A stretch of DNA of 64,000 nt, taken from Cheiracanthium punctorium (Eukaryota; Arthropoda; Arachnida; Araneae; Cheiracanthiidae). Within the stretch, counting starts at the first letter, position 1. Each line of letters begins with the position of its first letter. A model generated the notes under the pieces. That model searched no databases. It was not told the origin of the DNA and saw only the letters and a program-made list of their open reading frames with translations. The stretch spans positions 62,001-126,000 of the forward strand of contig JAWZYV010018289.1 in NCBI GenBank assembly GCA_038373885.1. Reading direction: 5' to 3'. The position numbers were made by a program, and so were the translations under genes. Shown in pieces: positions 35,673 through 46,872 of the stretch.

Positions 35673-38174
35673 CCCCCCCGTCTAAGTACGGCCTTGCTTC
35701 TGACTCCAAGTCTACAACTTTGACCCTAGCTCAGAACTTAATTAAAGCAAAAGAACAGGGAACAGATTTAATGAAAGAACACCTTTCACCGAAGAACAGT
35801 TCTTTTAACCTGTTCAGCAAGAGAACGCCTTTTACCCCGTTCCTGCTCTTAGCTCTCCGTTCCGAAAAAGAACTCCAGCTCAGGAAAAGAACGCTGAACT
35901 GGCTGAACTAGGTGTTCCCGCTCACTGCTCCGAGAACTCCACGAGTCGTGATCAAAGAACGTGTTCTTTTTCAGCCAATAGGAGAGGCTGCTCCGGAACA
36001 GGTTTTTTTTTCAGCCAATAAGAGATGACTAAGAGCGTATGAAGCGAAGGCGCATTTTATATGGAGACAGTGTAATGCTTATATTATTGTTTGACGTTGA
36101 TAAAATAGTTTTTTTCGATTTGTTTGTGTTTCAGACTATCATTTTCTTTATTATTAAATTTTTTTACTTAGATTCAAATTGAGTAGTTTGGCTGGAATAA
36201 TAAAAATTAACAAATTGTAATCCTGTGAGTGCATTTCGTATTGAACATATAAGAAAGCTTCTTATTCTTTGCCTGGGTCCACTTTAAAATTATGGTAGGT
36301 TGGGTTAAAAGTTCTATCTCCCCCTCCCCCCCCCCCCCAGATAATCATCTTCGTTATCGTTATTTCTCAAAATAACTAAGATTCCACAATTAGAATTTGA
36401 TAAAGCTAAAATTATGAACTTCTGTCCCCACCATCAGATACCTAGCCAATGTGGGGGAAGAGGGGGTCTGCCCCCCCCCCCCAGAATTTAAATTTTTCTT
36501 AGCAAAAAAATATTAGTCGTGCCTTTCAATGAGAAATTTCACCTTTAAGGCATTTTCCAAAATTTCTCTTTTCAACACGCTTGCCTGCCATAAAATTTTG
36601 AAGCGTCGGACCTTAATGAACTGAGAACATGTTTTTGCCGTGATCACTGAACAGGGTGTTCATTCTTTCCCCATCTCTAGTTTCAGTGTGCTGGTATATA
36701 GAAATGTGCTTCATAGATGGAAGGCTGTCTTCCACTCTTTGTTAGATGTTTGCTGCTGCTGTTATCAGAATTGTTACTAATGGTTTATGGAAGACAGTAT
36801 ACATTTTTAACAGTTTTTAATCCATTTAACCAATTGTTCATAAAGATGTGTTTATACTAATAAAGAAAAGTTAGTTGCATTTTTGAAGTCCTTTATTGAG
36901 CAGCAAAAGTCATCCATTATGCACATCTTCTGACATGAAGTAGGTCCGGGTTACCACTGCTGGCTAAATATTGATAAGAACATTTTAAAAATTAGGATCA
37001 GTCGGCGGACCCCCAAAATATGACCCATGGACCCCCAAGGGGTCCATGAACCACAGGTTAAGAAACCCTGCTGTAAAGGAAGATATTTTGACTGTACCTA
37101 GAAGCAACATATTAAAAAAATTGATGTAAACACTACAGGAAGAACTTATACAATTTCAGCAAGACACTGAATCAATGACATTGGCTGTGCAAAAAAAAAA
37201 AACAAATAGTAAACAAAAAATTTATACAGCGCATGAATAACATACCAGGCCTAAAAATATGAACACTATGCATACATATCATAAGCAAATGGCTTAGTGA
37301 CAATGTCTGTTTTACATAACTTCTATGTAGATAAATAAGAATGAAAGTTTGGGCAATGTTTTCATAATTAGAACTAATAATAACAATAAATAGATTGGGA
37401 CTATATTCCGTATACGGTGCTGTTTACATTTTGATGTTTTGTTTACAAATTGATTTGGCGTTGGCTCTGGCACTGTGTCATGGGCAATGCTCAGCTGGAG
37501 TGAAGTACCCTGCCGGTGATTGTTTAGACTAGTAACCAAAGAGAAACACTGGGTGTTTTGAAGTATGGGATTTTCATTCAGTGCTAATTGAATGACGATA
37601 GTTGTGTGTTTGTGGCTGGTGATAGAGTGGATTAAGTTAATGTTTGAGTTTCCTTGTGGTTTTGATTCTGTTTTATCGTAGGTTAGTAAGCGTATCGTAG
37701 GTTAGTATTGTTTATCGTAGGTTAGTAAGCGTATCGGGGGAATTTCGTCTTCAGTATTTATGTGTGGAATATGGTGTGTTTTTTTTATGTTTTGAAAGGA
37801 AAAGGAGCGTTCTTTTGTGTGTGTTTGATAGAAATATGGTGTGAATATAGAGCTAAATAAAAGAAAGCATGCTGGTTTTACGTTATAAGCCGGTGGGTGT
37901 TGGGAACATTTCTGAGCGGTTATTTAAAAAAAATAAATAAAGGTAAGTGCTCTTTTTTAACGAATCTTTGCAATGTTTAAGGTTTTTAATGTGAATTTTA
38001 AATTGATATTCGATGTGTTTTATGTTTTCGTAAGTGCTATTTACGTGCTATTCTAATCATACTGACTTTATAAGAGGTGTACAACTAGGTTCTTTAATCC
38101 ACCGATGATTTTTTGAGTTGAAAACGGGCCGGTGTTTGCCCAGTTTACATTAGCTGTACTAGGTTGCTTAATTC

Positions 38175-40356
38175 CAGGGCTCACAAATAGTCTCTTTTTT
38201 CCCTAAAAGTCTCTTTTTTAGTTAGAGCTCTCTAAAAGTCCCTTTTCCATGTAAATGGTCCCTATTTTATCTTTTTCACCATGGATTCCAGAAATTCTGA
38301 AGTCATGCCATGGTAACTCTCGAATGATCCGCACCTGTAAGAAACCTAATTGCAAACCAACTGAGAAACCCATCCACATAAATGTCAAACATGAGAATCT
38401 TTACTGGTCCTGCTTATTTTCAATAGAAAATAGAATCTGGATCTTCCTTTTCACTCTCACTTTTTAATGATTCAATCTCAGAAGATAAGGAAATACAAAT
38501 GGAAAAAATATCAGTTTCTTTTCTTTTCTTTTTTTTTTTTTGTTGTTATAAGCACTACAGTGCATGCAAGTTTTTTAGCGTCGGCATAATTTGCCTACAC
38601 AATTTCTTGCGCTGAAGCATTTTTTTCAAATGTGTTTGCCAGATAAGGAGAAAGGAGGGAGGTCAAGAATAAAATGTTGAAAGTTGCACAAGGCTTACAA
38701 TTTTTGATAATTGATCGCCAAATTTTGTATCGAGAAGTCTTCAAAACCGAACTAAGCTTGGAAATATCTTCCAAATTTGGCTAGGAACTGGCAAACATGA
38801 CAGTTTATTACAAAGGAAAAATATAGTTAGAATATTCCTGGCAGAGATTGTAAAATAGTTTTAGAAGGCGATTATGATATAAACTTCAATTCCGAAGTGT
38901 TTGTGGAACAAGAAAGACAAACACGGCACACTCCATGGATTATGATTCCCATTCCAAGCAGTATTTAAAATGGTGAAGTACAGTTCGAATATGCTTGGCA
39001 AAGATTGTAAAACAGTTTTAGTAGACAATTTGAAGATAAATTTTGATTCGAAAGATATATTCTGTGAAACAAGGAAGAAAAATTGGGACGACGTATGAAT
39101 TATGATACACTTTTATTACAGAGCACTTTAGTACGTATTTAAAATATGAAAGTGTTTCAGATTTTTTTTTTTTTCATCTACTTTAAATTAGCGCAGTTGT
39201 TTACACTTGTAAACATGTTTAATTCTGTGCCATGGTGAATATCAAATACTTAATGGGATCCTTACAATTATACGGCAACATCAGGATGGATCCAAGTCAA
39301 GTGCACAAATAATTCCCGATTTTATGATCGTTACCGAAAAGTTAAAAATTCTAAATACTGAAAAAGAAAGAGTTACTAATTAAAAAAAAAATGTATTAAA
39401 CAAAATCATTCTTCAGTGTTATTTTTCTTCTTTCGTACAATTGTTATCTTTATTGTTCTTCGACGGGAACTCTATTCTCCCGCACCCCCCCCCCCTTTCA
39501 TGTCATACTTTTTTTATATAATGGTATATTTTGTTCAGATTTAAGTTTGTGTGAGTAAACCTTTGCGGAATAGTTTAATTTTGAACAAAAATGCAGATAA
39601 TGGTGATTCACCCTGACTTGTATTTGTTACAGCCACGAGATATGCTGACTTTAAAAGATAAAATAAGAGAAGCACGATTTTTTATATTTTTAGTTTTCAG
39701 ACTATCATATAAGGAATCCTAAAATTTATTAAAAAAGAAAAAGAAACTAAGTGCATCAGATTTAACCTCCTCTCAACCTTTTCCTTGGCTTTTCCCTGCA
39801 AATTTCATTTTATTTACATACTGAACTGTACATAATTTTCACATATCTGGCATTCGGTGTTTTCCCAGGCTTGCTGTGTATATATCTCTATTCATATGAA
39901 GCATCGGATACTATGAATTGCTGATAAAGAGCAACACAGGCTGCTTAAAGGGATAATTTTTAACAGTAAATTGGTGGATTTTAATATTCTGGCTTGTCTG
40001 CATTTGTTTAAGACTTATTGTTTTTTCCTCCCTCTATCTTCCTGCTTTCACTTATTTTTGTTATTTTGGGTCCTCATGTAGAGTGGCAACAGAGCCCACA
40101 GGAAGCATGAGGGAATATCATAAATTTGGGATCAGGGAATTATATAAATTTGTTTTATTCCTCCCTTTTTCTGATCTTTTTAGGTACAAATTTTTAAATA
40201 TCAGCTAAGCTGAAATCCCGTATCATGAGGGTAAAAAAAAAAAAAAATCACAAATGTTGTGGGTTGTGTTTTACAAGGTCTCTTTTTAGTCTCTTTTTTC
40301 TAGAATTTGGTCCCTTTTTCCTCTAGAGATATCATTAAAAACAGTTGTGAGCACTG
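38175..40356. mobile_element. 2.2-kb nested element with CAGGGCTCACAA ends
   Basis: CAGGGCTCACAAATAG and (reversed) CAGTGCTCACAACTG are the termini. TAATTC flanks at 38169-38174 and 40357-40362. The interrupted 75-bp repeat unit confirms the empty site exactly. Both ends repeat TCTCTTTTTT-type motifs. TSD length is 6, so hAT-like but not standard. No coding capacity was recognised. Confidence 0.8.
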
Positions 40357-40377
40357 TAATTCACTGTTGTTTTTTTA

Positions 40378-40710
40378 GTTAAAAACGGTCCACTGGTTGT
40401 GTAGTTTACATAGCTGTACAACTAGGTTGCTGAATCCACTGAGGTTTTTTTTAGTTAAAGACGGTCCACTGGTTGCATAGTTTACATAGCTGTACAACTA
40501 GGTTGCTAAATCCACTGAGGTTTTTCTAGTTAAAAACGGACCACTGGTTGCCTAGTTTAGATAGCTGCACAGCTAGGTTGCTGAATCCACTGAGGTTTTT
40601 TTATTTAAAAACGGACCGCTGGTTGCCTAGTTTAGATAGCTGTACAACTAGGTTGCTGAATCCACTGAGGTTTTTTTAGTTAAAAACGGTCCACTGGTTT
40701 CTAATTTTTA
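40378..40710. repeat. 75-bp tandem array, 4-5 copies (plus one at 38075-38174)
   Basis: Units start near 40378, 40454, 40529, 40604 and 40679 and share GTTAAAAACGGTCCACTGG, TTTACATAGCTGTACAACTA and GGTTGCTGAATCCACTGAGG. An older copy lies left of the nested element, so the array was split by it. Confidence 0.9.
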
Positions 40711-41340
40711 GTGGAATATATGTGCAATTTTAATGTGCTGATCATGGAAAATGGTTGGCGACCGCCAAGCTCCAGCGACTGTCGCCATGTTTACATGGGG
40801 TGCGCACCGGCTTGTATGATTTTACCATAGATTGTACTGCATTGAACATAGATGCGAATGTTGTTTCTTTAAAAATTCATAGCTTAAAAAGCTCTGCCAG
40901 TCGCAGCTTGAAAAGCTACAATCTTATAAAACAATAAGTGATTAAAATATAAAAGAATTGAGGGAAATAAAAAGGGTATGTTTTGAGATATTCAAGGTCC
41001 AAGATCAAGTGACCTGGATTTTTTTATTCAAGTTTTGACGTCATGTTATATATCCCCAAAAAACTTGCACCAAGAGCTTTAAAATGAGCCCTCATTTACT
41101 TCAGTAGCACAAATAGAACAGAAGTTATGTGCCCTCAGGTAATCCTCTGTTTTATCAGGTAAAGTATAACATTTTTTTCACTTTTTTAAAAAGTTTAAAA
41201 TCTTAATAACTTTTTAAAAAAATGAGGTAGGAATCTAAAATTTGATATCTGGCTATAGTAGACAACAACTGTGTTGATTTTTGAAAAAATCAGAGGGGGC
41301 GGGGGGTTGTAAGCTGTGTTGATTTGACATTTAATGACCC

Positions 41341-42683
41341 TTCTTTTATTTCAAAATCAGCACAAATTAGGTTTTATTATCTGTCTCTGTAAGTGTGGAA
41401 TACTGTTTTATGTTTTCCTAGTATAATTCTTAATGAAAAGAACATCTGTGATAGTCCACTTTATATGTACAATAGCTGCGTGCCCGTTCTTCACACGGCA
41501 GTAAACAAAAATTTTCCTTATGTGCAATTCAAAATTCCAGTAATGTGGAATCTAAAAAAAAAAAAAGTAAAATTATTGGACTCTTGACTTAAAGTTTGCG
41601 TCATGAGTACTAATCTGGCATCATTGCAATATAATGACTCAAAAAACTATGTCAGTGTCATTTGCGAAAAAAAAATTGAAAATCTTAATGGTTTGCAGAA
41701 AAGTCCTGACTTTCAAAATGTCTTATTTCTATATCATACTGTTTTTTTAGGTTCAAGCTGTAACATTAAATACCTCAGACACTACATGAAATTTACAACC
41801 GTTATTTTTAAATAGCTGCACCCCATTCTTCATTCGGGAAGAAGCAAATATTTTACTAAAATCATATTTGCATGTGCAAAAACAGATGTTCATTTTTTAA
41901 AAAGTTCAAGTAATTTCCTCTTGATATTACTGTGGAATATACTAACGCAAATTAGAATTACTTATTTAGTTGGTCGTAAGGCAACCCTTCGAAAAGTATA
42001 AACAGAACACTTTTAATTTCATGAAATATTTATTAACGTGGTATGTTGTGATTTATTCATATTATCCTTACAAATCTACTAATACTACCTATTACGTATA
42101 TCAATACAGTACAACCTCGAAAATTTGGAATCACGCAAATCTCGGCAATTCCGGATTTTAGATATCTTAAAATTATTATAAAAGTCATTGACCCCCGCTT
42201 TTCACGTGAATTTTGTTTGCTTTTGAAATAGTATTGAATAAATGCCCCTTTACGCTATTATTACGGTAAAAGATTAATTGTGGCATGTAAAGAAATACTG
42301 AGTGTTTAAAAAAAATTCCAGAGCTACAGTCATCAAAAGTAATTTAAAAAAGACATGAAACAACATTCAAAGCATAAAACAATTACCTAGTGGATCCGTG
42401 CTTACTCATATTCTGTTATCAGCTAAACAGCTGGCTGGCCGGCTGAAAGGGTACACTTGTTTACTTAACGCTGTTTGAAAAAATTATGTGATTTTTCTAC
42501 TTAAGTATTAATAAACTAATTATGCCAGGCACTTCAAAATTTTGAAACTGTCTCTTTACAAGCTGTACTACATACTGAGATAAACAATAAATCTGTGTCA
42601 GTTTCAAAACTGACTCCCTGCCTATAAACTTCCTAAATTATATTTATACTAAAAGGTTAAAAGGTAATACGGAGGATTCCCAC
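41341..42683. other. Helitron-end-like repeats; no gene
   Basis: TAGCTGCGTGCCCGTTCTTC at about 41474 and TAGCTGCACCCCATTCTTC at about 41815 resemble the reversed Helitron 3' end seen at 42764 and are followed by similar sequence (AAAATTCCAGTAATGTGGAAT near 41530, TGATATTACTGTGGAATAT near 41920). They look like two duplicated Helitron ends. A pogo-like terminus (CAGTACAACCTCGAAAATTT) occurs at 42107 without a partner. ORFs here are not supported. Confidence 0.45.
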
Positions 42684-42747
42684 AGTTAACTTAATTAAAA
42701 ACACTACTATCCGGAGGAAAATGGTAGTGTTTTTAATTAAGTTAACT
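42684..42747. repeat. Perfect 24-bp inverted repeat, 16-base loop
   Basis: AGTTAACTTAATTAAAAACA continuing CTAC is followed after 16 bases by its exact complement. It abuts the Helitron end. Confidence 0.85.
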
Positions 42748-42949
42748 ATATTTATACTTTATTAGCTGTATGCCCCATTCTTCGCACGGGAATGAATGGA
42801 TTCTTTTTTTATATTACGGTTTGTTGTAATTACTATTTATCATAATAATTAGATATAGCAAAATTGATATTGCATAAATATTATATTTGTTCAATAATTA
42901 TGCATAAAGAATTTCATAGCGATCATTTGAACGGTGAAGAAGATGATTC

Positions 42950-44990
42950 GGCACAGTGCTATCAACTGTCGAAGTTTTTGCGGAATGGGTAGCATCAAAA
43001 TATTTTCATGTTCAAATATCTATGTGTACAAATTTTCATAGATACGCTGCATCGCCATCTAGTCGCAAATTAAAAGTAATAATATGCTAAAGCGCTATCA
43101 AAGGGCGAGTTAAGAAAAATGGATAATGCAAAAATATTTTCGGTGTTCAAATGTGTATGTATACCAATTTTCAGAGCGGTTAGTTGAACGATCAAAAAGT
43201 TGATTGCTGAAGTGCTATCTAGTGGCGAGTTAAAATAATAAAGTGCTGCACACAGGGGCAGATTTGCTGAGTTGGGGCCCTGGGCAAAAACTTCATTAGG
43301 GGACCCTCTTTCAAAATTTACAAATTTTTATACTTAAAGAAGAATTTGGGGGGGGGGGGCTTTTTGTTGGGGGCCCGGGTGCTTGTCCCGAATGCCCTCC
43401 CGGAAATCAGGACCTGGCTGCAGTGCCATCAAGTGATGAGTACAACCAAATGAATACTAAAAAAATATTCTCTCTGCTCAAATGTGTATGCATACCAATT
43501 TTTAAGGTGATTAGTCGAGTGGCTTTGAAGTTGGTGTGCTGCATCGGCACCTAGAGGTAAGCCATAGCAAAACCGATAGCGTAAAAGTATTCTCCGTGCT
43601 CAAATATCTGTGTGTACCAATTTTCATAAATCAGTTGAACGGTATTTTCATAGCAAACGGTTGAACGGTACAGAAGGCGAGTTGTAGGTAAACGGATGCC
43701 AGGAAAATATTCTTTTTGTTCAAACATCTATGTTTACGAATTTCCATGGCGATCAGTTGAACGGTCCTGAAGTTACTGGCTTGAAGTGACATCTAGTGGC
43801 AAGTTATATCAAAATGGATAATGCCAAAATATTCTCCATGTTCACCAGATTTCATTGCAATCAGTTGAACAGTCTTTATATGCTGCTGCACAATCTGTTG
43901 GCGAGTTAAGGTAATGATGTGCTACAGCACAATGAAGTAGCTATTTATAGCAAAATGGATAACACTAATATTCTCCGTGTTCAAGTATCTATGTATATAA
44001 ATTGTCCGGTCAAGAAGTTGGTACGCTGCATTGCCATCTAATTGCGAGTTAAAGTAATAATGCGCTGCAGTACCATCTAGTAGTAAGAGCTAAATGAACA
44101 GTTAGAATATATTTTGTGTGCTTCAATGTGTAAGAATAAAAATTTTTATGGCAATTGGTCGAACGGTATAGTAGTTGATGTGCTGCAGTGCCATCTTGTG
44201 GCAAGTTATAGCCAAACGGATAGCGTAAAAGTATTCTCCATGTTCATATATCCATGTGTACCAATTGTCATCTAAGTTGGTTGACCAGTATTTTCACAGC
44301 AAGCACTTAAACAAAATAGAAACATTCTGCAGCACCATCTAGCAGCAAGTTACAGCAAAATGGATAATGTAAAAATGTTCTACGTCTTCAAATATCTGTG
44401 TGTACCAATTTTCATCAAAATCGGTTTAATGGTATTTTCATAGCAAGCGGTCGAACAGAATAGAATTCAACACTCTGCAGTGCCATCTAGTGGCAAATTA
44501 TAGCAAAATGCATGGTGTAAAAATATTCTCAGTGTTCAAATATCTAAACATACCAATTTTCAAAGGCAATATCAAACGTACCAATTAAAGTAAGTTAAAC
44601 GGCATTTTCATAGCAAGCTGTTGAATAGAATTCGATGTTCTGCTGTGCCACTTAGCAGTCAGTTATAGAAAAATGGATAGTGTAAAAACATTCTCAGTGT
44701 TCAAATATACATGTGTACCAATTTTCATCAAAATCAGTTGAACGGTATTTTCATAGCAAGCGATCCAACGAAATAGAATTTGACACTCTGCAGCGCCATC
44801 TAGCGGCAAGTTATAGCAAAATCGATTGTGTAAAAATATCTCCGTGTTCAAATATCCATACGTACCAATTTTCTTCAAGATAGGTCAAATTATATTTTCA
44901 CAGCAAGCAGTTGAATAGAATTCGATGTTCTGCAGCGCCACCTAGTGGCAAGCTAAAGGAAAATGGATAGCATAAAAACCTTCTCCATGA
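42950..44990. repeat. Minisatellite with GCCATCTAGTGGCGAGTTA core
   Basis: About a dozen diverged units of roughly 130-190 bases share TGTTCAAATATCTATGTGTA, ACCAATTTTCATAGC, AGTTGAACGGT, GCCATCTAGTGGCAAGTTA and AAATGGATAATG. Unit length varies, and some units carry a second copy of the GAACGGTATTTTCATAGCAA block. Confidence 0.85.
43253..43416. mobile_element. 164-bp hAT-like MITE inside the Helitron array
   Basis: CAGGGGCAGATTT and (reversed) CAGGTCCTGATTT are the ends. The flanks GCTGCACA and GCTGCAGT agree at 6 of 8 positions. Confidence 0.65.
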
Positions 44991-45245
44991 CAAAAGACTT
45001 AGGCATACCAAATTTCATGGTGATCGCTCCAACGGTTTTGGAGTTTTTCAACGTCATACATACACACATACACACATACACACCCACAAACATTCATTTA
45101 TATATATATAGGAAACAATCTATGGGGAAAACAATTTAATGCAGTATTAAAGCATACATAGCAATAAATAAGCAATGAAAAATCACACACACACACACAC
45201 AAAAAAAAAGTACATTTTTATCTTTCAAACATTTCAAGCAATGTC

Positions 45246-45492
45246 TGTTTTGTTCCTGTTGATTTAAAACAACACTACTTTTGAAATTCCATATGGTTTA
45301 TTAGTTACATACAAATTAATTACATAATAAGTTAACAAACAACAGCAACTTAGCTCGGTCACATCTTTATGGAGATCTGCCAGCTTCACCAACCGTTGCC
45401 ACTCATGGGTTACATAAAATTATACATGATTAAATGAACGAATCGATTACGATTAAGTTCTTGGTTAGAAGTATACATTCAGATATGTCACA
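45246..45492 (-). repeat. 3' LTR of the Gypsy element
   Basis: 247 bases; by eye identical to 49530-49776. Confidence 0.95.
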
Positions 45493-45501
45493 TCCTCCCT
45501 T

Positions 45502-46872
45502 TTATTCAGTATATTCTGTTAAATAAGCAGGACGCTTACTTATGCGACCAAATCTACTTTTATAAGACTGTTCATTACCTGAATCAGTACCAGCTAAAGA
45601 CTGACCATTATCTTTGTTAGGTTCATTATCAGATGGACAGTCACTTGAACCATTAACATTAAAGTTATCATCATATTCAAAATTTACAATGTTTTTCACA
45701 GCTTTGCTTACTTTTGAAAGAATCAAGTATTTTCTATTTCTGTAATAAACATTGCCTAGTTCTGTTTTAATTTTATATGATCTTGGGGTGTTAGCTTTCG
45801 ATAAGATGATGGCAGGTTCCCATGTCTTGTTTTTGATATTTTGGACTAACACTCTATCACCAGGTTTTAATGGTTTAAGCTTTTTTGTATTCCTATCAAA
45901 ATAATACTTCTGTTTATTTTGTCTCTGTTTAAGTTTGGGGACAATGTTTCTCTCAATTTTAGCATCTAGCAATTTTTTACAAATGGGCAATCTAGTTCTC
46001 AATCTGCGATTAAATAACAATTGAGCAGGTGATAACCCAATGCCTGTAATGGGGCTATTTCTGTACTCCAGCAGGGCTGTTATAGGTTTCTTATTATCCT
46101 CGGCTGCTTTTTTGAATAAGTTCTTAAAAATACCCACTGCTTTTTCTGCCATTCCATTACTTTGAGAATGATATGGGCTAATGAAAGATAGTTCTATGTC
46201 CCAATGTTTAGCGAACTTCTTAAACTCCCAGCTATTAAATGGATTATTATCACATACAATTGTTTCTGGTACTCCAAACCTAGCAATAACATCCTCCAGT
46301 ACTACAATGATATCACCCATTGCTTTACTTTGAACTTTTCCCACCTCTATCCATTTCGAATAATAATCAACAATAATTAGGTAATTTACACCTTTATAAT
46401 ACATTAAATCAGCTCCTATTTTCTGAAATGGTCTATCAGGAATACTGTGGGGAAGCAATGGTTCATTGGGGAGTGATTTTCGAAATTTCATACATATCTC
46501 ACAATTCTGTACAGTATTTTCAATGTCTCGTGAAAGACCAGGCCAAAACATAATCTCACGAGCCCTATTTTTGCATCGTTCAATGCCTAAATGAGATTCA
46601 TGAATCAAGGACAACATTTCAGGCCTTAGTGCCTTTGGAACAATAACTTTATCATTCAAAAATAACAATCCCTCAATAAGAAACATATCATTTTGTAGTT
46701 TGTAATATTTCCTTATGTTATCAGGAATTTTCTTTTTGTCAGGCCACCCCTCCTTACAATATTTTACTATTTCCTTGAGTTCCTCATCCTTCTCAAGTGC
46801 CTTTCTAAACTGTTCTACTCTGTTAACACTCATTGGAAGATACTTTGTTACTGAATGTACTGTTTGTACCAT
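45502..46872 (-). CDS. Gypsy integrase segment
   Basis: This 456-codon ORF starts in the linker after RNase H. A zinc-binding HHCC region (HESHLGIERCKNRAREIMFW, then CEICMKFR) is followed by the catalytic core with GADLMYYKGVNYLIIVDYYS (first Asp), VCDNNPF (second Asp) and YHSQSNGMAEKAV (Glu). A basic C-terminal domain (KPGDRVLVQNIKNKTWEPA) and an acidic tail ending at 45502 complete it. Its frame differs from the preceding ORF: a frameshift with a few missing codons lies near 46890-46900, between the RNase H end (IADT) and DPVSDDPEM. The first ATG is therefore internal to the original Pol. Confidence 0.93.
   Translation of the reverse strand: MVQTVHSVTKYLPMSVNRVEQFRKALEKDEELKEIVKYCKEGWPDKKKIPDNIRKYYKLQNDMFLIEGLLFLNDKVIVPKALRPEMLSLIHESHLGIERCKNRAREIMFWPGLSRDIENTVQNCEICMKFRKSLPNEPLLPHSIPDRPFQKIGADLMYYKGVNYLIIVDYYSKWIEVGKVQSKAMGDIIVVLEDVIARFGVPETIVCDNNPFNSWEFKKFAKHWDIELSFISPYHSQSNGMAEKAVGIFKNLFKKAAEDNKKPITALLEYRNSPITGIGLSPAQLLFNRRLRTRLPICKKLLDAKIERNIVPKLKQRQNKQKYYFDRNTKKLKPLKPGDRVLVQNIKNKTWEPAIILSKANTPRSYKIKTELGNVYYRNRKYLILSKVSKAVKNIVNFEYDDNFNVNGSSDCPSDNEPNKDNGQSLAGTDSGNEQSYKSRFGRISKRPAYLTEYTE

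Larger units (their letters stand above)
35067..35696. mobile_element. Nested hAT-like element, near-perfect TSD
   Basis: CAGGGCCATACCTAGA and (reversed) CAAGGCCGTACTTAGA are the termini. The flanks CTTCCGAC and CTTCTGAC agree at 7 of 8 bases. It holds two smaller MITEs. The ORF at 35287-35577 crossing them is not coding. Confidence 0.8.
34074..36679. mobile_element. Nested 2.6-kb hAT-like element with TAGAG ends
   Basis: TAGAGGTGGGGAAA and (reversed) TAGAGATGGGGAAA are the termini. GTTTCAGT flanks at 34066-34073 and 36680-36687, a perfect 8-bp TSD. Both sides carry many AAAGAACAGTTCTTT-type repeats. No transposase was seen. It contains a SINE, part of a piggyBac-like MITE and a nested MITE group. 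Confidence 0.9.
30948..37070. mobile_element. 6.1-kb hAT transposon (ZBED/SCAND3-type), perfect TSD
   Basis: The left end CAGTGTTTCTTAACCTTTTT and the reversed right end CAGGGTTTCTTAACCTGTGG are the TIRs. CTGTAAAG flanks at 30940-30947 and 37071-37078, a perfect 8-bp TSD. It carries its own, now broken, transposase gene on the - strand, and further elements are nested in it (34074-36679 and inside). Confidence 0.93.
37398..40826. mobile_element. 3.4-kb insertion in the right TIR arm, 8-bp TSD
   Basis: ATAGATTG flanks at 37390-37397 and 40827-40834. The uninterrupted sequence in the left TIR arm (around 30298) confirms the empty site. The ends begin GG on both sides and share GGTG 18 bases in, but the TIR is weak. 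The interior has a short ATCGTAGGTTAGTA repeat (37675-37735), a 75-bp tandem array and another element. No transposase was seen. Confidence 0.75.
29790..41340. mobile_element. Second long-TIR transposon, split by nested insertions
   Basis: GGGTCTTGCCATGTCAAATC begins the left end and the right end reversed is GGGTCATTAAATGTCAAATC. The TIR arms are about 850 bases. The left arm is 29790-30640; the right arm is in two parts, 37075-37397 and 40835-41340, split by a 3.4-kb insertion. Removing the insertions leaves about 2 kb. Between the arms is only a C-terminal piece of a transposase like the one at 11150-11761. TSDs are unclear (TTC on both sides at most). The ends resemble those of the element at 10222. 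Confidence 0.82.
42764..45111 (-). mobile_element. Non-autonomous Helitron with minisatellite
   Basis: Read on the - strand, the 3' end has the CCCGTGCGAAGAATGGG hairpin region followed by GCATACAGCTAA and then T. The 5' end is CCTATATATATATAAATG, with CC where TC is expected. There is no TIR or TSD. A long minisatellite fills the middle, and a MITE is nested in it. No helicase is present. ORFs inside, such as 44663-44878, are repeat artefacts. Confidence 0.75.

Noticed and set aside
41393..42161. Three + strand ORFs of 60-70 codons
   Set aside because: They lie in Helitron-end repeats, are low in complexity and show no motif.
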